Source of the DNA: Hyphomicrobiales bacterium
Lineage (GTDB): Bacteria > Pseudomonadota > Alphaproteobacteria > Rhizobiales > NORP267
Reading direction: 5' to 3'
Length of the DNA stretch: 33,382 nt
Assembly (NCBI GenBank): GCA_030688605.1
Contig: JAUYJB010000049.1
Location: 1 to 33,382 of the forward strand
Of this stretch, positions 1-8,122 are shown in pieces. Under the pieces are notes generated by a model, which saw nothing but the letters and a program-made list of their open reading frames with translations, searched no databases and was not told where the DNA came from. The stretch's first letter is position 1. Each line of letters begins with the position of its first letter. The position numbers and the translations under genes were made by a program.

Positions 1-19
1 CCCACCGAAGGCCGGGTTC

Positions 20-98
20 TTTTGCGCCGTGGCGGTGTTGCGGCTGTTGGCCGATGCACCGCATCGCCCGGCGAGCCGCGCCTGGCCACGGCGCAAAA
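20..98. repeat. 79-base near-perfect hairpin element
   Basis: The outer arms are a perfect 14-base inverted repeat, TTTTGCGCCGTGGC (20-33) against GCCACGGCGCAAAA (85-98). Inside it GCGGCT (40-45) pairs with AGCCGC, GTTGG pairs with CCGGC by Watson-Crick and G-T pairs, and CGATGC closes on GCATCG over the loop ACC. The whole 79 bases therefore fold into one long stem with small internal loops. It lies just downstream of the pdeM stop. It could be a REP-like or MITE-like intergenic repeat, a structured RNA or a processing signal; no T-run follows it on either side. Bases 1-147 also hold short open frames on both strands that run off the edge, but none is recognisable, so no gene is called there. 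Confidence 0.6.
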
Positions 99-147
99 TC
101 ATCCCGGTCAAATGGTTCCCTATAACCATGAACCGCTCTAAATCCTT

Positions 148-864
148 TCACGCGTCGGGCAAGAGCCTGCGGCGGCGAACCGGATAGAGCCGTTTCTCGC
201 CGAGCATCCAGGCGTGGAACGGGCCGGTAAAAAGATCGCAAAAGGCGCTATCGAGCACGTTGAGCCCGCCGGTGAACGCGCCCATGGCGGGCACGATCAA
301 GCGTGCGCCGTCGGCGGCGAAGCAGCGCCGGCGGATCGTCCGCCCCTTGACCCGCACCCGGCCGACCGGGTGCAGGTGGCCGGCAATTTCGCCGGCGCCC
401 GCGCCGCTGAGAGGTTGGTGGCGAAAGGTAAGCCCATCGATCGCCAGCTCCCGCGCCGCCTCGCCGCCGAGCCCTTGCGGCGGCGCCGGATCGTGGTTGC
501 CGGCAATCCAGATCCACTCCCGCCCCCTTTGCAGGGAAGCGATGGCGGCCGCGTCCCGGGGCGCAAGCCGCCCGGGCGCTTCGGCGTCGTGAAAGCTGTC
601 GCCGAGTGCGATCACCCGTTCCGGCCCATGTCTGCCGCACAGACCGGTAAGCGCCAGCAGCGTCGCCGCGCTGTCATAGGGCGGCAGGAAGACGCCGGCG
701 GCGGCAAAGGCGGACCCCTTCTCCAAATGCAGGTCGGCGACGATCAGGGTCCTTTCCTCTGGCCAGTAGAGCGCGCCTTGCGGCAACAGGCAAAGCCTGA
801 CCCCGGCGACCTCGATGTCGAGACCCTCCGGCGCAACCCTTCTCGCTCGTGCGGGCTCAGTCAA
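148..864 (-). CDS. pdeM: Ligase-associated metallophosphoesterase PdeM
   Basis: Calcineurin-like metallophosphoesterase of about 238 residues, the usual size for the ligase-associated PdeM family, which is linked to DNA damage repair. The two-metal site is complete: DLHLEKG (D44, H46), GDSFHD (D89), GNHDP (N123, H124, D125), H149, and GHLHP (H163, H165). I chose the TTG start at 864 because GGGAGG lies about nine bases upstream; an in-frame TTG at 885 has no such site. The start lies inside the last codons of the helicase gene (8-base overlap), so the two are almost certainly co-translated. The other usual partners, an ATP-dependent DNA ligase and a ligase-associated exonuclease, are not in the window. 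The family assignment is firm; the in vivo substrate is not known from sequence. Confidence 0.9.
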   Translation of the reverse strand: MTEPARARRVAPEGLDIEVAGVRLCLLPQGALYWPEERTLIVADLHLEKGSAFAAAGVFLPPYDSAATLLALTGLCGRHGPERVIALGDSFHDAEAPGRLAPRDAAAIASLQRGREWIWIAGNHDPAPPQGLGGEAARELAIDGLTFRHQPLSGAGAGEIAGHLHPVGRVRVKGRTIRRRCFAADGARLIVPAMGAFTGGLNVLDSAFCDLFTGPFHAWMLGEKRLYPVRRRRLLPDA

Positions 865-3379
865 CGCGCATCGCCTCCCCGGCAAGATCGTCCGCGGCTT
901 CCGCCAAAAGCTCCTCCTGGGCCGCCCCGAACACCGGCTCGCGGCCGATCTCCAGCATCACCGGCACCGCCAGCGGCGAGACCCGGTCGAGATCCTTATG
1001 CACGATTCGCCCGCGGATGCGCTCGAGCATCTTGCCGAGGCGGGCGATGTCGAGCAGCCCCGTCGCCGCGTCCGCCCAGGCCGCGCGCATCAGAATATGG
1101 TCCGGCTCGTGGCGGGCGAGCACGTCGTAGATGAGGTCGGAGGAGACGGTGAGCTGGCGCCCGGACTTCTCGCGGCCGGGATGGCGGCGCTCGATCAGCC
1201 CGGCGATGACGGCGCAGGCGCGGAAGGCGCGCTTCATCAGGTTCGATTCGGCGAGCCACGCATCGAGGTCGTCGCCGAGCATGTCCTGCTCGAAAAGTTC
1301 GGCAAGCGAGAGGCTGCCGGCGCTTATCATCCGGCCGATATCGCGCAAGCCCCAGACGGCGAGCGCATATTCGCTGGCGACGAAGCCGAGCGGGCGGGCC
1401 TTGGCCCGCTCGAGCCGGCGCGTCAGCAGCATGCCGAGGGTCTGGTGGGCGAGCCTTCCCTCGAAGGGATAGCAGACGAGATAATGCTTGTTTGCGCGCG
1501 GAAAGGTCTCGACCAGCATCTCGTCGTGCCGCGGGATCAGCGAGCGCAGCCTCTGGATCGCAAGCCATTCGCCGACCTGGCCCGGAAGCCGGCGCCAGGC
1601 GGCAGGCTCGGCCAGCATGGCGCGGACGCGGGCGGCAAGGTAGGTGGAAAGCGGGAACTTGCCGCCCTGGTAGGAGGGAATGCGCGGCGCCTCGTCCTGC
1701 GTGCGGGAACAGAATAGCTCGTTCTCGTGCAGGGTTTCGAAGCGCAGCACCTCGCCCGCGAACAGGAAGGTGTCGCCGGGGCGGAGCTGCTCGGCGAACC
1801 ATTCCTCGATCTCGCCGAGGAGCCGCCCGCCGCGCAAGGGCGCCGCGCGGCGCGGCCGCACCAGGCGGACCTTGAGCATCGGCGCCTCGACGATGGTGCC
1901 GGCGTTGAGCCGGTATTGCTGGGCAACGCGCGGGTGGGCGATGCGCCACAGCCCCTCCGGCGTCTGCCGCAGCCGGGCGTAGCGGTCATAGGCCTTGAGC
2001 GCATAGCCGCCGGTGGCGACAAAATCGACCACCTTGTCGAATTCGGCCCGGGCAAGATCGGTATAGGGCGCAGCGCTCGCGGCCTCCTCATAAAGCGCGT
2101 CGGCATCGAAGGGCGCGGCGCAGGCCACACAAAGCACGTGCTGGGCGAGCACGTCGAGGGCGCCGGCGCGCGCCGGCGGCGTATCCTGCGCGCCTTCCGC
2201 CGATGCCTCGCGAGCGGCCTGGCATTCCATCACCTCGAAGCGGTTGGCGGGCACCAGAAGCGCCCGGCTCGGCTCGTCGAGGCGATGGTTGGCGCGGCCG
2301 ATGCGCTGGGAGAGCCGGCTTGCGCCCTTCGGCGCGCCAACATTGACGACCAGATCGACATCGCCCCAGTCGACGCCGAGATCGAGCGTCGAGGTGCACA
2401 CCACGGCCCGCAGCCGGCCGGCCGCCATCGCCGCTTCGACCTTGCGCCGCTGGCCGACATCGAGCGAGCCGTGATGCAGGGCAATTTCGAGGTTGTCGTC
2501 GTTGATCCGCCACAACTCCTGAAACAGCATCTCGGCCTGCGAGCGGGTATTGACGAAGACGAGCACGGTGCGGTGGGCCTCGATCGCCGCATGGATGTCG
2601 GCGACGGCATGGCGCGCCGAGTGGCCGGCCCAGGGAACCCGCTCTGCCGGCTTAAGCAGTTCGATCTCCGGTGCGATGCCGGGGCCGGCGTCGATGAGAT
2701 CGGCAAGGCGCGGCGGATCGCCCGGCTCCTGGGCGACGAGATAGGCCTGAAGCGCCTCGGGCTCGGCCACCGTCGCCGACAGGCCGATGGACCGCAATTC
2801 CGGCGCCAGCGTGCGCAGCCGCGCCAAGCCCAGCGCCATCAGGTCGCCGCGCTTCGAGGTCACCAGCGCGTGCAGCTCGTCGAGGATCACCGTCTTCAGA
2901 TTCTTGAACACGCCCGCCGCGTCCTTGTGCGAGAGCATCAGCGCCACCTGCTCCGGCGTCGTCATCAGCATGTCCGGCGGGTCGCGGCGCTGGCGCTGGC
3001 GGCGCGCGGCGGGCGTATCGCCGGTGCGCGTCTCGAGCCGGATATCGAGCCCCATCTCAATAATGGGCCGTTCCAGATTGCGGGCGATATCGACGGCGAG
3101 CGCCTTCAAGGGCGAGATGTAAAGCGTGTGCAGCCGGCTGGGCCGCGCCGCCAGGCGGCTGGTCTGCCGGCCGGAAAGCGCGATCAGGCTCGGCAGGAAG
3201 CCGGCCAAAGTCTTGCCGGCGCCGGTCGGCGCGATCAACAGAACCGAGCGCCCGCTTCTCGCCACCTCGAGGAGGGCAAGCTGATGCGCTCGCGGCGACC
3301 AACCGCGCCGCTCGAACCAGCCGGCAAAGACCGGCGGCAGCGCGGCGGGGAAATCGTCTTTCAGACCGGCTTGTCTCAC
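857..3379 (-). CDS. Ligase-associated DEXH-box DNA helicase (Lhr-like)
   Basis: Superfamily 2 helicase of about 840 residues matching the bacterial ligase-associated DEXH-box helicases, related to the Lhr core. Visible motifs: Walker A APTGAGKT (50-57), DELH (167-170), SAT (201-203), VFVNTRSQAE (about 274-283), CTSTLDLGVDWGDVDLVV (about 328-345) and the arginine-finger motif QRIGRANHR (358-366). The C-terminal 450 residues would hold the winged-helix and Lhr-type domains. The frame stays open far upstream to 4801, but that part is antisense to the 3560-4594 gene. GTG at 3377-3379 gives the normal family length and puts the DEXH domain 20-30 residues from the N-terminus. No convincing Shine-Dalgarno precedes it, so the start is less sure than the function. 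It overlaps pdeM downstream. Confidence 0.9.
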   Translation of the reverse strand: MRQAGLKDDFPAALPPVFAGWFERRGWSPRAHQLALLEVARSGRSVLLIAPTGAGKTLAGFLPSLIALSGRQTSRLAARPSRLHTLYISPLKALAVDIARNLERPIIEMGLDIRLETRTGDTPAARRQRQRRDPPDMLMTTPEQVALMLSHKDAAGVFKNLKTVILDELHALVTSKRGDLMALGLARLRTLAPELRSIGLSATVAEPEALQAYLVAQEPGDPPRLADLIDAGPGIAPEIELLKPAERVPWAGHSARHAVADIHAAIEAHRTVLVFVNTRSQAEMLFQELWRINDDNLEIALHHGSLDVGQRRKVEAAMAAGRLRAVVCTSTLDLGVDWGDVDLVVNVGAPKGASRLSQRIGRANHRLDEPSRALLVPANRFEVMECQAAREASAEGAQDTPPARAGALDVLAQHVLCVACAAPFDADALYEEAASAAPYTDLARAEFDKVVDFVATGGYALKAYDRYARLRQTPEGLWRIAHPRVAQQYRLNAGTIVEAPMLKVRLVRPRRAAPLRGGRLLGEIEEWFAEQLRPGDTFLFAGEVLRFETLHENELFCSRTQDEAPRIPSYQGGKFPLSTYLAARVRAMLAEPAAWRRLPGQVGEWLAIQRLRSLIPRHDEMLVETFPRANKHYLVCYPFEGRLAHQTLGMLLTRRLERAKARPLGFVASEYALAVWGLRDIGRMISAGSLSLAELFEQDMLGDDLDAWLAESNLMKRAFRACAVIAGLIERRHPGREKSGRQLTVSSDLIYDVLARHEPDHILMRAAWADAATGLLDIARLGKMLERIRGRIVHKDLDRVSPLAVPVMLEIGREPVFGAAQEELLAEAADDLAGEAMRVD

Positions 3380-3559
3380 GCGATAACCGATAACCGCTTT
3401 ACGACGCCCGGTCGACGAGCCTGCCGGCACACGGGCACAGGGCGCAATAGTGGATATTTGCCATTCGGCCTGATTAAATATGTCCCCCGCTGGGGGCCGG
3501 TCGGTGCGCCGGGATGCGTTGGCGCCGGCAGGGGACAATAGGGGGTTGCGTAGGGGCAA

Positions 3560-4594
3560 ATGAAAATCCTGTCTGTGGCCCATTGCGTTCCCGAGACGGT
3601 CTTGGACAACCAGAACTATCTGGACATTGTCGGCGAACGGAACCGGGCTCGCTTTTCCGACCGCGAGTTCGAGACTTTCCGCGCCCTGATTGCGCGCGGC
3701 TTCGAGATCACCGGCAATGAGCGGCGCCATATCGCGGTCAACGGCGAATCGGCGCTCGACTTCGGCCGCGACGCCGCCTGCGCCGCCATCGAGCAGGCCG
3801 GCATCGAGCCTTCGGAAATCGATGTCGTCATCTATGCCGGCGTGGCGCGCGGCTGGATCGAGCCGGCGACGGCGGATATTTTCCAGGATGCGGTCGGGGC
3901 CGTGAACGCCACCTCCTTCGATGTGCTGGACGCCTGCGCCGGATGGCTGCGCGGCATGCACGTCGCCCACAGCCTGTTGCGGGCCAGCGCCTACAAGACG
4001 GCGCTGATCATCGCCTGCGAGTTCGGCTGGGACGATTTCATCAAGCGCGAGTTCAACTCCATCGCCGACCTTGACCAGTATTTCGCCGGCTTCACGCTCG
4101 GCGAGGCAGCGACCGCGACCGTCTTGCGGGCCACGCCCGAGGACGATTTCCGGTTCCATTTCCGAACCTTCCCGGAATATCACCGGTTGTGCGTCATTCC
4201 GCTCAGCGCCGCCGGGAAACTCGATCCGCAGATGCTCAACGGCGGTCTCGTTCCCGGCCTGTTTGCCGCCCATTCCACCGCGCTCACCGCGGCGACCATG
4301 AAATGCGCCATCCAGACCTTCGAGGAGGAGCCGTCCTTCCTCAGCCGGGAATACGACATCTTCTTCGCCCACATCGCCAGCAAGAAGGGCGGCGACATCG
4401 TCGCCAGGCGCCTCGGGCTGCCGCTGTCGATCCACTATCCGACCCATGCGGAATACGGCAACACGGCCTCGGCGGCGATCCCCCTGGCGATGAGCCTGGC
4501 GCTGGAGGAGCGCAAGCTCGAACGCGGCCATCGCGTGCTCGTCGGCGTCACCAGCGCCGGGATCACCATCGGCATGTCCTCCTTCACCTATTGA
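3560..4594 (+). CDS. 3-oxoacyl-ACP synthase III-like enzyme
   Basis: Thiolase-fold condensing enzyme, 344 residues, of the FabH/KAS III-like group. The catalytic triad is intact: C126 in DVLDACAG, H271 in FFAHIAS, and N301 in EYGNTASAA. GVTSAGITIGMSSFTY at the C-terminus is the usual closing strand. A conserved triad implies decarboxylative Claisen condensation of an acyl-CoA or acyl-ACP, but the substrate pocket is not that of housekeeping FabH: no fab, acpP or plsX neighbours, and a divergent middle (residues 160-260). ATG has GGGG seven bases upstream. It heads a plus-strand cluster with a small membrane protein and a MATE exporter, which may point to an acyl-derived product, though this is only context. 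The 180 bases before it (3380-3559) are the divergent promoter region shared with the helicase gene. Confidence 0.8.
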   Translation: MKILSVAHCVPETVLDNQNYLDIVGERNRARFSDREFETFRALIARGFEITGNERRHIAVNGESALDFGRDAACAAIEQAGIEPSEIDVVIYAGVARGWIEPATADIFQDAVGAVNATSFDVLDACAGWLRGMHVAHSLLRASAYKTALIIACEFGWDDFIKREFNSIADLDQYFAGFTLGEAATATVLRATPEDDFRFHFRTFPEYHRLCVIPLSAAGKLDPQMLNGGLVPGLFAAHSTALTAATMKCAIQTFEEEPSFLSREYDIFFAHIASKKGGDIVARRLGLPLSIHYPTHAEYGNTASAAIPLAMSLALEERKLERGHRVLVGVTSAGITIGMSSFTY

Positions 4595-4691
4595 GCCGGC
4601 GGCAGCGCGCCACGCGTTTGCGAAAGCCGCGCGGCGTGGTATCTGAGGCTCTCCAGGGCGGCAACCGCACGGAAACGGAGAACCGCGCGCC

Positions 4692-4985
4692 ATGGCGAGT
4701 CCAACGCTCCATCGCTTCTTCGGCGGCCCGCCCGGCTGGGTGCTGGTCCGGCTGATCGTGCTCTCCGTGGTCATCGGCGTGATCTTCTCCGTGCTCGGCA
4801 TTCATCCCTGGGACATCGTCGACGCCGTCCGCCGGGTCATAAGGCGCATCTGGGAGATGGGCTTCGACGCGGTTCGCGAGGCATTCTCCTACTTCCTGCT
4901 CGGCGCCATCATCGTCTTCCCGGTGTGGCTGGTGATCCGTCTTCTCAGGCTGTCCGGCCGGGCCTCCCGTTCCGAGCGCGACTGA
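4692..4985 (+). CDS. Small two-helix membrane protein (DUF6460-like)
   Basis: A 97-residue protein with two hydrophobic segments (about residues 17-36 and 66-86) separated by an amphipathic, charged stretch (VRRVIRRIWEMGFDAVRE). It ends in a basic tail. The pattern, including GVIFSVLGIHPWDIVDAV followed by a second helix, resembles the DUF6460 family of Hyphomicrobiales, recalled from memory. Function is unknown. GGAG lies about ten bases before the ATG. It sits 97 bases after the ketoacyl synthase-like gene and 9 bases before the MATE gene, so all three may be one transcript. The gap 4595-4691 contains an inverted repeat CCACGC/GCGTGG without a T-run. Confidence 0.7.
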   Translation: MASPTLHRFFGGPPGWVLVRLIVLSVVIGVIFSVLGIHPWDIVDAVRRVIRRIWEMGFDAVREAFSYFLLGAIIVFPVWLVIRLLRLSGRASRSERD

Positions 4986-4994
4986 CATCAATTC

Positions 4995-6323
4995 ATGCCG
5001 CCAGAGCCGCCGGTCCGGACCTTCGAGGTGACGCACCGCAGCGTCCTGGCCATCGCCGTGCCGATGACGGCCGCCTATCTGTCGACGCCGCTCATCGGCG
5101 TCGTCGACACCGCGGTCATCGGCCAGCTCGGGGACGCCGCCCTCATCGGCGGCATCGCCGTCGGCGCCGTCATCTTCGACATCATCTTCACCACCTTCAA
5201 CTTCCTGCGCAGCGGCACTACCGGGCTCACCGCCCAGGCGCTCGGCGCCGGCGACGCCGAGGAGGAGCGCGCGGTCCTGTGGCGGGCGATGAGCATCGCG
5301 CTTGTCTCGGGCCTCGTGGTCATCGCGCTGCAAACGCCGATGCTGGCGCTGGCGCTGAAGCTGATGGGCCCGAGCGAGCCGGTCGCCGCGGTGACGGGCG
5401 GGTATTTCCGCATCCGCGTGCTGGCGGCCCCCTTCGCGCTCGCCAATTACGCCATCCTCGGATGGTTCATCGGCCTCGGCCGCGCCGGCACCGGACTTGC
5501 CCTGCAGACGCTGCTCAACGGGCTCAACATCGTCCTCAGCGTCTATCTCGTGCTGTGGCTCGGCTGGGGCATCGCCGGCGTTGCCTGGGGCACGGTGCTC
5601 GGCCAGACGGTGACCGCTATCGCCGGCTTAGGCCTGGTCGCGGCGAGAGGCCGGGCGGCGCGGCCGGCGCTCCGCGCCGTCTTCGACAGAGCGCGGTTCA
5701 AACACATGATCGCGCTCAACCGCGACATCATGATCCGCTCCTTCACACTGCTGTTCGCCTTCGCCTTCTTCACCTCCCAGGGCGCGCGCAGCGGCGACCT
5801 GATCCTGGCCGCGAACGCGGTGCTGATGAACTTCTTCCTCGTCGCCAGCTACTTCCTCGACGGCATGGCGACGGCGGCCGAGCAGCTCGCCGGACGCGCT
5901 GTCGGCGCGCGCTGGCGGCCGGGCTTCGAGCGCGCCGTCGGGCTGACGCTCATATGGAGCCTGGCGCTGGCGCTGGCGCTTGCCGCCATCCTGTGGCTGG
6001 CGGGACCCGCCCTCATCGACCTGATGACGACGAGTGAGGACGTCCGCGCCGCCGCGCGGGTCTATCTGGCTTGGGCGGCGGCAACGCCGCTCCTCGGCGC
6101 GCTCGCCTTCCAGATGGACGGGGTCTTTATCGGCGCCACCTGGTCGGTGGATATGCGCAACATGATGCTCGCCTCGCTCATCGCCTATCTCGCCACCTGG
6201 TGGCTCGCCGCGCCCGCCCTCGGCAATCACGGGCTGTGGCTGGCGCTGCTGATCTTCCTGAGCGTGCGCGGGGTGACGCTCGCCTGGCGCTGCCGGGTCC
6301 GCGCCCGGCGGCTGTTCGCCTGA
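4995..6323 (+). CDS. MATE family efflux transporter (DinF-like)
   Basis: A 442-residue inner-membrane protein with about twelve hydrophobic segments, the normal MATE size. The N-terminal half carries the family signature VDTAVIGQLGDAALIGG (about residues 36-52) followed by a long polar-aliphatic helix with FNFLRSGTTGLTAQALGAGD, typical of the DinF branch. The second half repeats the fold around NAVLMNFFLVASYFLDGMATAAEQ. MATE proteins exchange Na+ or H+ for organic cations or other small molecules; the substrate here cannot be read. The start follows the DUF6460-like stop by 9 bases with no strong ribosome site, suggesting translational coupling. It ends 3 bases from the convergent arsC stop. 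Confidence 0.92.
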   Translation: MPPEPPVRTFEVTHRSVLAIAVPMTAAYLSTPLIGVVDTAVIGQLGDAALIGGIAVGAVIFDIIFTTFNFLRSGTTGLTAQALGAGDAEEERAVLWRAMSIALVSGLVVIALQTPMLALALKLMGPSEPVAAVTGGYFRIRVLAAPFALANYAILGWFIGLGRAGTGLALQTLLNGLNIVLSVYLVLWLGWGIAGVAWGTVLGQTVTAIAGLGLVAARGRAARPALRAVFDRARFKHMIALNRDIMIRSFTLLFAFAFFTSQGARSGDLILAANAVLMNFFLVASYFLDGMATAAEQLAGRAVGARWRPGFERAVGLTLIWSLALALALAAILWLAGPALIDLMTTSEDVRAAARVYLAWAAATPLLGALAFQMDGVFIGATWSVDMRNMMLASLIAYLATWWLAAPALGNHGLWLALLIFLSVRGVTLAWRCRVRARRLFA

Positions 6324-6326
6324 CCG

Positions 6327-6677
6327 TCATAGGATATCGAGCACATTCTCCGGCGGCCGGCCGAGCGCGGCCTTGGCCCCTTTCACGACGATCGGCCGCT
6401 CGAGCAGGATCGGGTTTTCGACGATCGCCGCGATCGGCTCGTCGTCGCTTTTTCCGGGATCGGCCAGCCCGAGTTGCTTGTAGGCCGCTTCGCCCCGGCG
6501 CAACAGGTCGCGGGGCGAGACCCCGAGCATGTTCAAAAGGTTTTTCAACAGCGCCGCGTCCGGCGGCTGTCTCAGATATTCGACGATCTCCGGCTCGACG
6601 CCCGTGTCGCGCAGGAGCTGCAAGGTCCGGCGCGACGTGGAGCAGCGCGGATTGTGATAGATGGTGACGCGCATCAT
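6327..6677 (-). CDS. arsC: Arsenate reductase (glutaredoxin-dependent) family
   Basis: A thioredoxin-fold protein of 116 residues, close in length and sequence pattern to E. coli ArsC. The N-terminal TIYHNPRCSTSR carries the catalytic cysteine, and the C-terminal NPILLERPIVVKG plus LGRPPENVLDIL carry the arginines that surround arsenate. ATGATG at 6677 follows AAGGAGGAGAG; either methionine could start the protein. The first ATG overlaps the pyrD TGA as ATGA, so the two are coupled. There are no ars regulator or efflux genes nearby, so this may be a general member of the ArsC/YffB-like group rather than a true arsenic-resistance gene. The active-site cysteine and arginines favour the ArsC subgroup. 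Confidence 0.88.
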   Translation of the reverse strand: MMRVTIYHNPRCSTSRRTLQLLRDTGVEPEIVEYLRQPPDAALLKNLLNMLGVSPRDLLRRGEAAYKQLGLADPGKSDDEPIAAIVENPILLERPIVVKGAKAALGRPPENVLDIL

Positions 6678-7762
6678 CTCTCCTCCTTGAGCCATTTGTC
6701 GGCGTCGCGGCCGACCGCCTCCTGAACGGACGACAGCCCGTCGCGCTTGAGCAGGCGCGCAAGGTCGCGCTTGATGGCGGCGACAAGACCGACGCCGCCA
6801 TAGATGAGCCCGGTATAAAGCTGAACCAGCGAAGCGCCGGCGCGGATCTTGTCATAGGCGCGGCTGCCTGAATCGATGCCGCCGACGCCGATCAGGGGGA
6901 TTTTGCCCTCGGTCAGCCGGTAAAGCGCGGCTAGCCTTCTTGTCGAAAGCGCAAACAGCGGCCGGCCGGAGAGACCGCCCTCCTGCTGCGCCAGCTTCGC
7001 CTCCTTCAGGGGCGGGCGGCTGACGGTGGAATTTGAGACGATGATGCCGTCGATGCCGCGCGCCCGGGCCACCGCCGCGACATCCCGCAGTTCCTTGCCC
7101 GACATGTCGGGGTCGATCTTCAGGAGCACCGGGCGGCGCGGGAGACCGCCTGATGCCGCCGCGTCGCGGGCAGCCAGCACCATTGCCAGCAGAGCGTCGA
7201 GCCTGTCGCGGGACTGCAGCGCGCGCAGGCCCGGCGTGTTGGGCGAGGAGACATTGACGGTAAGATAGCTCGCAACGGGCGCGAAGGCCGTCACGCCTGA
7301 AACATAGTCGGCGATGAGGTCGACGCTGTCCCGGTTGGCGCCGACATTGACGCCGATAATGCCCCTGCCGCCGCGGCGCTCAAGACGGGCGAGGACCGCG
7401 GCATGGCCGTCATTGTTGAAGCCGAGGCGGTTGATCACCGCCTTATCGGCGGCAAGGCGGAACAGGCGCGGGCGCGGATTGCCGGCCTGCGGAAGCGGCG
7501 TCACGGTGCCGATCTCGGCAAAGCCGAAGCCGATGGAAAGAAGCGCGTCGGCGACCTCGCCGTTCTTGTCGAAGCCGGCCGCCATGCCGAGCGGATTGGG
7601 AAAGTCGAGGCCGAATGCCCGCACCTTCAGGCTGTCCGGGTCGGGCGCGGACTGGCGCGGGTGGATGCCGGCTGAAAGCGCCTTGATGGCGAGGTCGTGG
7701 GCGCGCTCCGGATCGACGGCGAGCAGGAAGGGCTGGGCGAGATCGAACAGCGAGAAGCTCAT
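6674..7762 (-). CDS. pyrD: Dihydroorotate dehydrogenase (quinone), class 2
   Basis: A 362-residue FMN enzyme of the membrane-associated class 2 family. It oxidises dihydroorotate to orotate in pyrimidine synthesis and passes electrons to quinone. Visible: an N-terminal amphipathic segment (FDLAQPFLLAVDPERAHDLA) that in class 2 enzymes forms the quinone tunnel; GFDKNGEV (64-71); NRLGFNNDG (111-119); NVSSPNTPGLRALQ with the catalytic serine at about 173; KIDPDMS; IIVSNSTVSRP; GVGGIDSG; and QLYTGLIYGG for FMN phosphate. It is followed by arsC with an ATGA overlap. Its upstream gap is rich in repeats, so its promoter was not located. Confidence 0.96.
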   Translation of the reverse strand: MSFSLFDLAQPFLLAVDPERAHDLAIKALSAGIHPRQSAPDPDSLKVRAFGLDFPNPLGMAAGFDKNGEVADALLSIGFGFAEIGTVTPLPQAGNPRPRLFRLAADKAVINRLGFNNDGHAAVLARLERRGGRGIIGVNVGANRDSVDLIADYVSGVTAFAPVASYLTVNVSSPNTPGLRALQSRDRLDALLAMVLAARDAAASGGLPRRPVLLKIDPDMSGKELRDVAAVARARGIDGIIVSNSTVSRPPLKEAKLAQQEGGLSGRPLFALSTRRLAALYRLTEGKIPLIGVGGIDSGSRAYDKIRAGASLVQLYTGLIYGGVGLVAAIKRDLARLLKRDGLSSVQEAVGRDADKWLKEER

Positions 7763-7856
7763 GGCTCAAGGTCCGGAGATTGTTGCGCGCCCATGCCGCT
7801 TCTCGCATTCGATGTGACCCGACCATGCTCTAACCCCGACGGGGCGCGATCACAAG

Positions 7857-7910
7857 AAGGCAAGCTTCGCCGTTGCCGCGAGCCGCCGGGCTCCGGGGTT
7901 TGCCTTTTTT
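7857..7910 (+). terminator. Intrinsic-terminator-like hairpin with T-run
   Basis: AAGGCAA (7857-7863) pairs with TTGCCTT (7900-7906), extended by G-T and C-G pairs. An inner hairpin, GAGCC (80-84 of that block) with GGCTC, lies inside. The 3' side runs into six T residues (7905-7910). It has the form of a plus-strand intrinsic terminator, but no plus-strand gene ends nearby; both flanking genes (pyrD and lysS) are on the minus strand. Directly after it CCCCGGA-CAA-TCCGGGG (7918-7934) forms a second small hairpin. The 360-base gap 7763-8122 holds these structures and the dispersed repeat at 8015-8104, and I see no gene in it. Confidence 0.4.
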
Positions 7911-8014
7911 CCCTCGACCCCGGACAATCCGGGGCCTCGCGCGAGCGCCGCGGCGCCGCGATATCGCCACGCCGGCCCCCGGGCTGGGGATGCGTCCGAG
8001 TCCAAGGGCGCTCC

Positions 8015-8104
8015 GGAGAGCGGGGATAACCTTCAGGGGCGATTGGCGGAAAATCGCGAAAAAACGAGTCCGGTTTCGAGAATCAGGGTTGACGGGAGGT
8101 AAAG
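8015..8104 (+). repeat. 90-base dispersed repeat, copy A
   Basis: This stretch matches the reverse complement of 30280-30369 without gaps, with 12 differences in 90 bases counted by eye. The longest shared blocks are GGGGCGATTGGCGGAAAA and CGGTTTCG. Both copies keep CGAAA and TTTCG twelve bases apart. It lies in the gap between lysS and pyrD, next to other hairpins. Read on the plus strand the copy is open and gives GDWRKIAKKRVRFRES; copy B gives GDWRKTAKERVRFRES. It looks like a family of intergenic repeats rather than a gene. Confidence 0.75.
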
Positions 8105-8122
8105 GCCGGGCGGCGGCTATCG

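Noticed and set aside
214..1134. Long plus-strand open frames opposite pdeM and the helicase
   Set aside because: They are shadow frames opposite strong motif-bearing genes, with proline- and arginine-rich translations of no known family.
3380..4801. N-terminal extension of the helicase reading frame by 474 residues
   Set aside because: It is the antisense strand of the 3560-4594 and 4692-4985 genes, and the family starts close to the GTG at 3379.
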